Assembly: GCA_027318945.1 (NCBI GenBank)
Contig: DAHVOF010000162.1
Location: 1 to 8,731 of the forward strand
Reading direction: 5' to 3'
DNA length: 8,731 nt
Origin: Actinomycetota bacterium
Lineage (GTDB): Bacteria; Actinomycetota; Acidimicrobiia; Acidimicrobiales; Acidimicrobiaceae
Each line of letters opens with the position of its first letter. The stretch's first letter is position 1. The notes below the pieces were generated by a model. The model worked only from the letters and a program-made list of their open reading frames with translations, was not told the DNA's origin and did not search any database. This document shows positions 6,053 to 8,731 of this stretch, piece by piece. A program made the position numbers and the translations under genes.

Positions 6053-6943
6053 TCACTTATTCTGGCCCCAGAACTTCCTCGCGTGCTCCGTCAACGCCTT
6101 GGCGGCCGGGCTTCTTTCAGCGCCAGGTTTCCACACAAGCTCTAGCCTGGACCGGATTTCCGGATCTGAGATTACGGAGGCATTCAACTGTTCGCCCGCG
6201 TTGCTTGCAGTCGACTCCGGCACCACCGCCACTCCGAGCCCATTTAGGGCCAATTCTGCCACCATGCCGAGTGCGCTGGCTTCGAGCACAACTCTTGGTT
6301 CGATTCCCAAACGTGCGCACGCGCTTTCAAGTGCAGATCTGACTCCGGTTCTTTTTGGAAGACAGATGAGCGGCAAGTCTGCAAGATCCATGAGATGGAA
6401 AGGCTCGCCCAGTGAAAGCGGTCCTGATTTCGATGCCGCTGCCACTAAACGTTCGTCCACGATTGTTATCGTTTCGTAGCCCCGGTATTGGTCTCCCGGT
6501 GTGCCTATGAGTGCGAGGTCGAACTCCCCCTCACCTAATCCTGAGAGGAGCTTCTCTGAGACGTCTTCTTTTAGGGAAATCTCAATTCCGGGAAATCGGT
6601 TATGAAACGCCGCGATCATTGCTGCAAAGGATCCCAGGGCACATCCCGACACCATTCCTATATTCAGGCAACCTCTGAGGAACCCGTTCAGCCGGTCGAT
6701 CTCCCGGGAAACCTCTTCTGTAGCTGAAAGGGCCGCGCGGACATGGGGAACAATGGCTTTCCCGACTTGGGTTAGCTTAGTTGTGTGACCCCTTCGGACG
6801 AAGAGTTGCTGTCCAAGCTCTCGTTCGAGCTGGCCAACTTGGGCACTGATCCCGGATTGGCTGATGTGTACCCGCTTTGCTGCACGCGTGAAGTTTTCCT
6901 CTTCTGCAACTGCAAGGAAGTACTCCATTTGTCTAAGTTCCAT
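6053..6943 (-). CDS. LysR-type transcriptional regulator
   Basis: This 296-residue protein has the family's full length and layout. The N-terminal winged helix-turn-helix starts MELRQMEYFLAVAEEENFTRAA (1-22), with recognition segment VHISQSGISAQVGQLERELG (25-44) and the conserved LFVRRG (47-52). A linker helix (about 60-88) leads to a periplasmic-binding-protein-like effector domain (about 90-290) beginning CLNIGMVSGCALGSFAAMIAAF and containing the FDLALIGTP hinge segment. The effector is unknown. The gene is divergent from the SnoaL-like gene with 102 bases between them, the standard layout in which a LysR protein controls its neighbour and itself. No Shine-Dalgarno sequence precedes the ATG; a TAGAAT box nine to fourteen bases upstream suggests a leaderless transcript. 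Confidence 0.97.
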   Translation of the reverse strand: MELRQMEYFLAVAEEENFTRAAKRVHISQSGISAQVGQLERELGQQLFVRRGHTTKLTQVGKAIVPHVRAALSATEEVSREIDRLNGFLRGCLNIGMVSGCALGSFAAMIAAFHNRFPGIEISLKEDVSEKLLSGLGEGEFDLALIGTPGDQYRGYETITIVDERLVAAASKSGPLSLGEPFHLMDLADLPLICLPKRTGVRSALESACARLGIEPRVVLEASALGMVAELALNGLGVAVVPESTASNAGEQLNASVISDPEIRSRLELVWKPGAERSPAAKALTEHARKFWGQNK

Positions 6944-6951
6944 AAGTAAAG

Positions 6952-6974
6952 ATTCTAATGACTAAAAGAATTAG
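6952..6974. promoter_or_regulatory. Overlapping dyads in the LysR/SnoaL-like divergent region (candidate LysR box)
   Basis: ATTCT-N10-AGAAT (6952-6971) and CTAAT-N10-ATTAG (6955-6974) overlap by 17 bases. The first resembles a LysR box but is one base shorter than the usual T-N11-A spacing. The minus-strand hexamer TAGAAT (6957-6952) lies within it, eight bases before the LysR ATG, so binding here could autorepress LysR. Confidence 0.38.
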
Positions 6975-6977
6975 CTG

Positions 6978-7007
6978 TTGGACTTCTAGCTTTTCGAATC
7001 GTAGCCT
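6978..7007 (+). promoter_or_regulatory. Possible promoter of the SnoaL-like gene
   Basis: TTGGAC (6978-6983), an 18-base spacer and TAGCCT (7002-7007) form a weak sigma-70-like pair immediately beside the candidate LysR box, a position suited to activation. The expected transcript start near 7014 leaves room for the ribosome binding site before 7046. Confidence 0.28.
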
Positions 7008-7045
7008 GGTTGGGAGAGATTGAACGCAAAGAAAGGAAGTTCGAA

Positions 7046-7411
7046 GTGTCAAACCAAAAGGCTCGCGCGCCGGAGGACCTGACGAGAATGTTCGTCGAGG
7101 CTGCAAATCGTGGAGATGCCGAAGCCGTGGCAGAGCTGTATGAATTAGATGCCGTGATGGCATACCCTCCTGGCGAGTTGACCAGAGGTCGTGATGCGAT
7201 TCGAATCCTGTGGAGCAAGGCTTTTGCCAGGCGTCCTCACTTTGAGCTGGAGGATTCTCTTCCGCCATTGGCAGTCGACGAAATAGCCCTCACGGCCACC
7301 CTTGCGAAAGACGGAGCCGGGGTAAGGGTACAGGTTGTTCGAAGGCAGCCCGATGGCAGCTGGCTCAGGTTGATCGACACGCCCGAGCTGGAGCAAATTC
7401 CATTCGGATAG
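7046..7411 (+). CDS. SnoaL-like/NTF2-fold (DUF4440-type) small protein
   Basis: From the GTG at 7046 this is 121 residues, one NTF2-like cone domain. The opening helix RAPEDLTRMFVEAANRGDAE, then VAELYELDAVMAYPPGELTRGRDAIR, and the closing RVQVVRRQPDGSWLRLIDTP match the DUF4440/YybH-like group, whose members are mostly uncharacterised and include cyclases and isomerases. GTG is preferred because AGGAAG lies six bases upstream; an in-frame TTG at 7010 would add 12 residues but has no such site. It is divergent from the LysR gene and is the likely target of that regulator. Family membership is firm; enzymatic activity is not established. Confidence 0.9.
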   Translation: MSNQKARAPEDLTRMFVEAANRGDAEAVAELYELDAVMAYPPGELTRGRDAIRILWSKAFARRPHFELEDSLPPLAVDEIALTATLAKDGAGVRVQVVRRQPDGSWLRLIDTPELEQIPFG

Positions 7412-7552
7412 GGGGATGCACTTGAGGACTCGATGCAGCAGCCCGAAACGCGCGACACCTGTAGAGCGTAGCCAGTCTGGCTTGCGGCAGAGGGCCCCGG
7501 ATGCACCATCAAGCGCCGAAATTCCGCTCTTTCCCTAGACATCGCGCCGATA

Positions 7553-7579
7553 CCACGATTTTGCCGAATCGAATCGTGG
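7553..7579 (+). terminator. Inverted repeat downstream of the SnoaL-like gene, possible terminator
   Basis: CCACGATT (7553-7560) pairs exactly with AATCGTGG (7572-7579) across an 11-base loop, 141 bases after the SnoaL-like stop. No T-run follows, so termination is only suggested by position. Confidence 0.28.
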
Positions 7580-7623
7580 GGATCTTGAAGTTGGGCATAG
7601 TCCTGTTCAGTTTTCGTGTTTTA

Positions 7624-7687
7624 TCGCGACGAATAGCCTTCCATTCCAACGGTGCTCTGCTGGAAGGCTAACAACTGTTCGCGACGA
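7624..7687. repeat. Inverted repeat flanked by a 9-bp direct repeat
   Basis: TAGCCTTCCA (7634-7643) and TGGAAGGCTA (7661-7670) are exact reverse complements 17 bases apart. TCGCGACGA occurs on both sides, at 7624-7632 and 7679-7687, like a target-site duplication. The inverted arms do not reach the direct repeats on the right side (eight bases remain), so a transposed element is not proved. It could equally be a terminator between convergent genes. Confidence 0.4.
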
Positions 7688-8006
7688 TGATCTCAAACCG
7701 GGGATTTGTGGGAGCTTCTCCGAGCTCTGACTGGGTCGCTCGTCTGGCAGTCGTGCTTGAGCAGCCCATGGCCGTACTTTCCTTCCCGACTGCCCCGCAG
7801 TTTGGTGCTAAGGACATAGGCGGTAGGGCAAGGCTTGACGAGCTATCGTTTCAGAGCCCTTGCGTTACGGCTGATGGCTAGTTGGTCCCGGGCAAGGACG
7901 GGATGGACGACGAGCTTTGAGGGCTGGAATTACTTCTGCGCCATGCTGGTTCAACTTGTGTGTTCCGAAGGCTTGCGCAACTTTTCCGGGACCGGCGAAT
8001 TGATGC

Positions 8007-8731
8007 TCATTGTTCAGGACGGATTGGTTTCATCTCCTCAGTTTCGATTAGGGAGGCCGGAGCGATGGCCCCAGATCCGTAACGCTTCCTTATTTCGTCC
8101 ACGCTTTGCGCGATCGCAGACTGGCGCTCGTCAACGACGGTATCATCCAACGTCAGCTGCATCGGACCGCCGTCGCCCAAGTTGGTGAGAGATACCCCCA
8201 GGAGCCTAATTCCATCCAAAAACGCATCTTGTGGGAAGAGCTTGCGAACCTGTGAAAGAATCGCTGAGCGCGAGTCAGTCGCCGAGGGCAGCGTCGTCGA
8301 GCGGGTAATGGTGCGAAAGTCGGCGAATCTGATCTTTAGGCTGATGGTCCTTCCGGTGACAGAGCTTCTTCTGGCCCTTTGAGACACTTGGTCGGCTAAA
8401 CGAACGAGTTCACGGTCTATTTGGCTAGGGAGATGCAGATCTACGGCGTAGGTCCGTTCATTTCCGATGGACTTTCTCTGCGCTCTCGCCTCGACGGGAT
8501 CGGTGTCGACTCCGCGAGCTAATGCCCGCAAGCGAGACCTTGCGGTGCCAACTATGGAGATGAGGGTGGAATCCGGGAGCATCCTTAGGTCCTTGATGCG
8601 CTTAACGCCAACAGAGTTGAGCCTCTCGTAGGTTTTCGGCCCTACACCCCACAGCTCTTTTACCGAGAGGGGATCGAGGAACTCCTGTTCGTGGCCTGGC
8701 CAAACTACGACAACCCCTTTTGGAGGCTCAA
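8007..8731 (-). CDS. dinB: DNA polymerase IV, Y-family translesion polymerase (C-terminal part)
   Basis: About 241 residues are visible; the N-terminal catalytic palm and fingers lie beyond the right edge, so the usual active-site acidic residues cannot be checked. The visible part opens with PKGVVVVWPGHEQEFLDP, followed by the helix-hairpin-helix thumb segment KELWGVGPKTYERLNSVGV and the LARGVDTDPVE linker. The little-finger domain begins at KSIGNERTYAVDL and includes SLKIRFADFRTITRSTTLP and the end IRLLGVSLTNLGDG. Pol IV copies past damaged bases with low fidelity. The frame is open with no stop to the edge. The extra tail of about 45 residues has no recognisable clamp-binding motif that I can be sure of. 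No coupling with the neighbouring genes is visible. Confidence 0.96.
   Translation of the reverse strand, partial: EPPKGVVVVWPGHEQEFLDPLSVKELWGVGPKTYERLNSVGVKRIKDLRMLPDSTLISIVGTARSRLRALARGVDTDPVEARAQRKSIGNERTYAVDLHLPSQIDRELVRLADQVSQRARRSSVTGRTISLKIRFADFRTITRSTTLPSATDSRSAILSQVRKLFPQDAFLDGIRLLGVSLTNLGDGGPMQLTLDDTVVDERQSAIAQSVDEIRKRYGSGAIAPASLIETEEMKPIRPEQ

Larger units (their letters stand above)
7412..8006. other. Intergenic stretch between the SnoaL-like gene and dinB
   Basis: These 595 bases hold two inverted repeats (7553-7579 and 7634-7670) and a 9-bp direct repeat (7624-7632 and 7679-7687) but no gene I recognise. Open frames at 7687-7881 and 7835-8188 (plus) lack motifs, and the second runs into dinB on the opposite strand. 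The two flanking genes converge here, so terminators are expected. Confidence 0.5.

Noticed and set aside
5777..6145. 122-codon plus-strand open frame with some protein-like stretches
   Set aside because: It overlaps the firm LysR gene by 93 bases on the opposite strand, has no good ribosome binding site and no motif I recognise.
4239..8731. Idea that ogt and dinB mark one DNA-repair island
   Set aside because: They are about 3 kb apart with an unrelated LysR/SnoaL-like pair between them; no shared operon or common motif is visible.
1..8731. CRISPR arrays, insertion sequences and toxin-antitoxin pairs
   Set aside because: No regularly spaced repeats, no transposase motifs and no recognisable small paired genes were found on either strand.

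Overview
The window is moderate-GC bacterial DNA, probably from an actinobacterium. The best evidence is the sigma factor gene translationally coupled to an Ogt-type methyltransferase, an arrangement I associate with actinobacteria. GTG/TTG starts backed by good ribosome binding sites, apparently leaderless genes and an ATGA-coupled ArsR/SRPBCC pair agree with this. A lower-GC actinobacterial lineage is possible but cannot be settled here. No plasmid, phage, insertion sequence, tRNA, rRNA or CRISPR signature was recognised.

Layout, left to right. Positions 1-197 hold an unrecognised open frame running in from the edge and a perfect 14-bp hairpin. Next come minus-strand genes: a VOC-fold (glyoxalase-like) protein (198-590), an SRPBCC/AHSA1 protein (759-1160) and its coupled ArsR-type repressor (1157-1468), and an SDR oxidoreductase (1849-2607). 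A carboxymuconolactone-decarboxylase-family gene (3224-3721) follows; it is complete at both ends but broken by one in-frame amber codon. Then come Ogt methyltransferase (4239-4847) and its overlapping sigma-70-family factor (4844-5326), also on the minus strand. A LysR regulator (6053-6943, minus) is divergent from a small SnoaL/NTF2-like gene (7046-7411, plus). The C-terminal two thirds of DNA polymerase IV (dinB, minus) runs off the right edge.

Three small regulatory circuits can be read. (1) ArsR/SRPBCC: a strong TTGACA-N18-TATGAT promoter abuts the ArsR ATG, giving a probably leaderless mRNA, and its spacer is an 18-bp near-palindrome, an obvious autorepression site. (2) Sigma/Ogt: a two-gene operon that probably ties transcription to DNA alkylation repair, with an extra N-terminal segment of about 40 residues on Ogt. 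(3) LysR/SnoaL-like: a classic divergent pair with dyads in the shared intergenic region.

Recognisable coding sequence covers only about 57% of the window. Long stretches (1505-1848, 2639-3223, 3722-4238, 5327-6052, 7412-8006) show no gene I can identify but contain several precise inverted repeats. With the interrupted decarboxylase gene, this looks like a decaying or accessory chromosomal segment. I found no clear new defence or mobile system; the sigma/Ogt pair is the most interesting candidate for uncharacterised biology.
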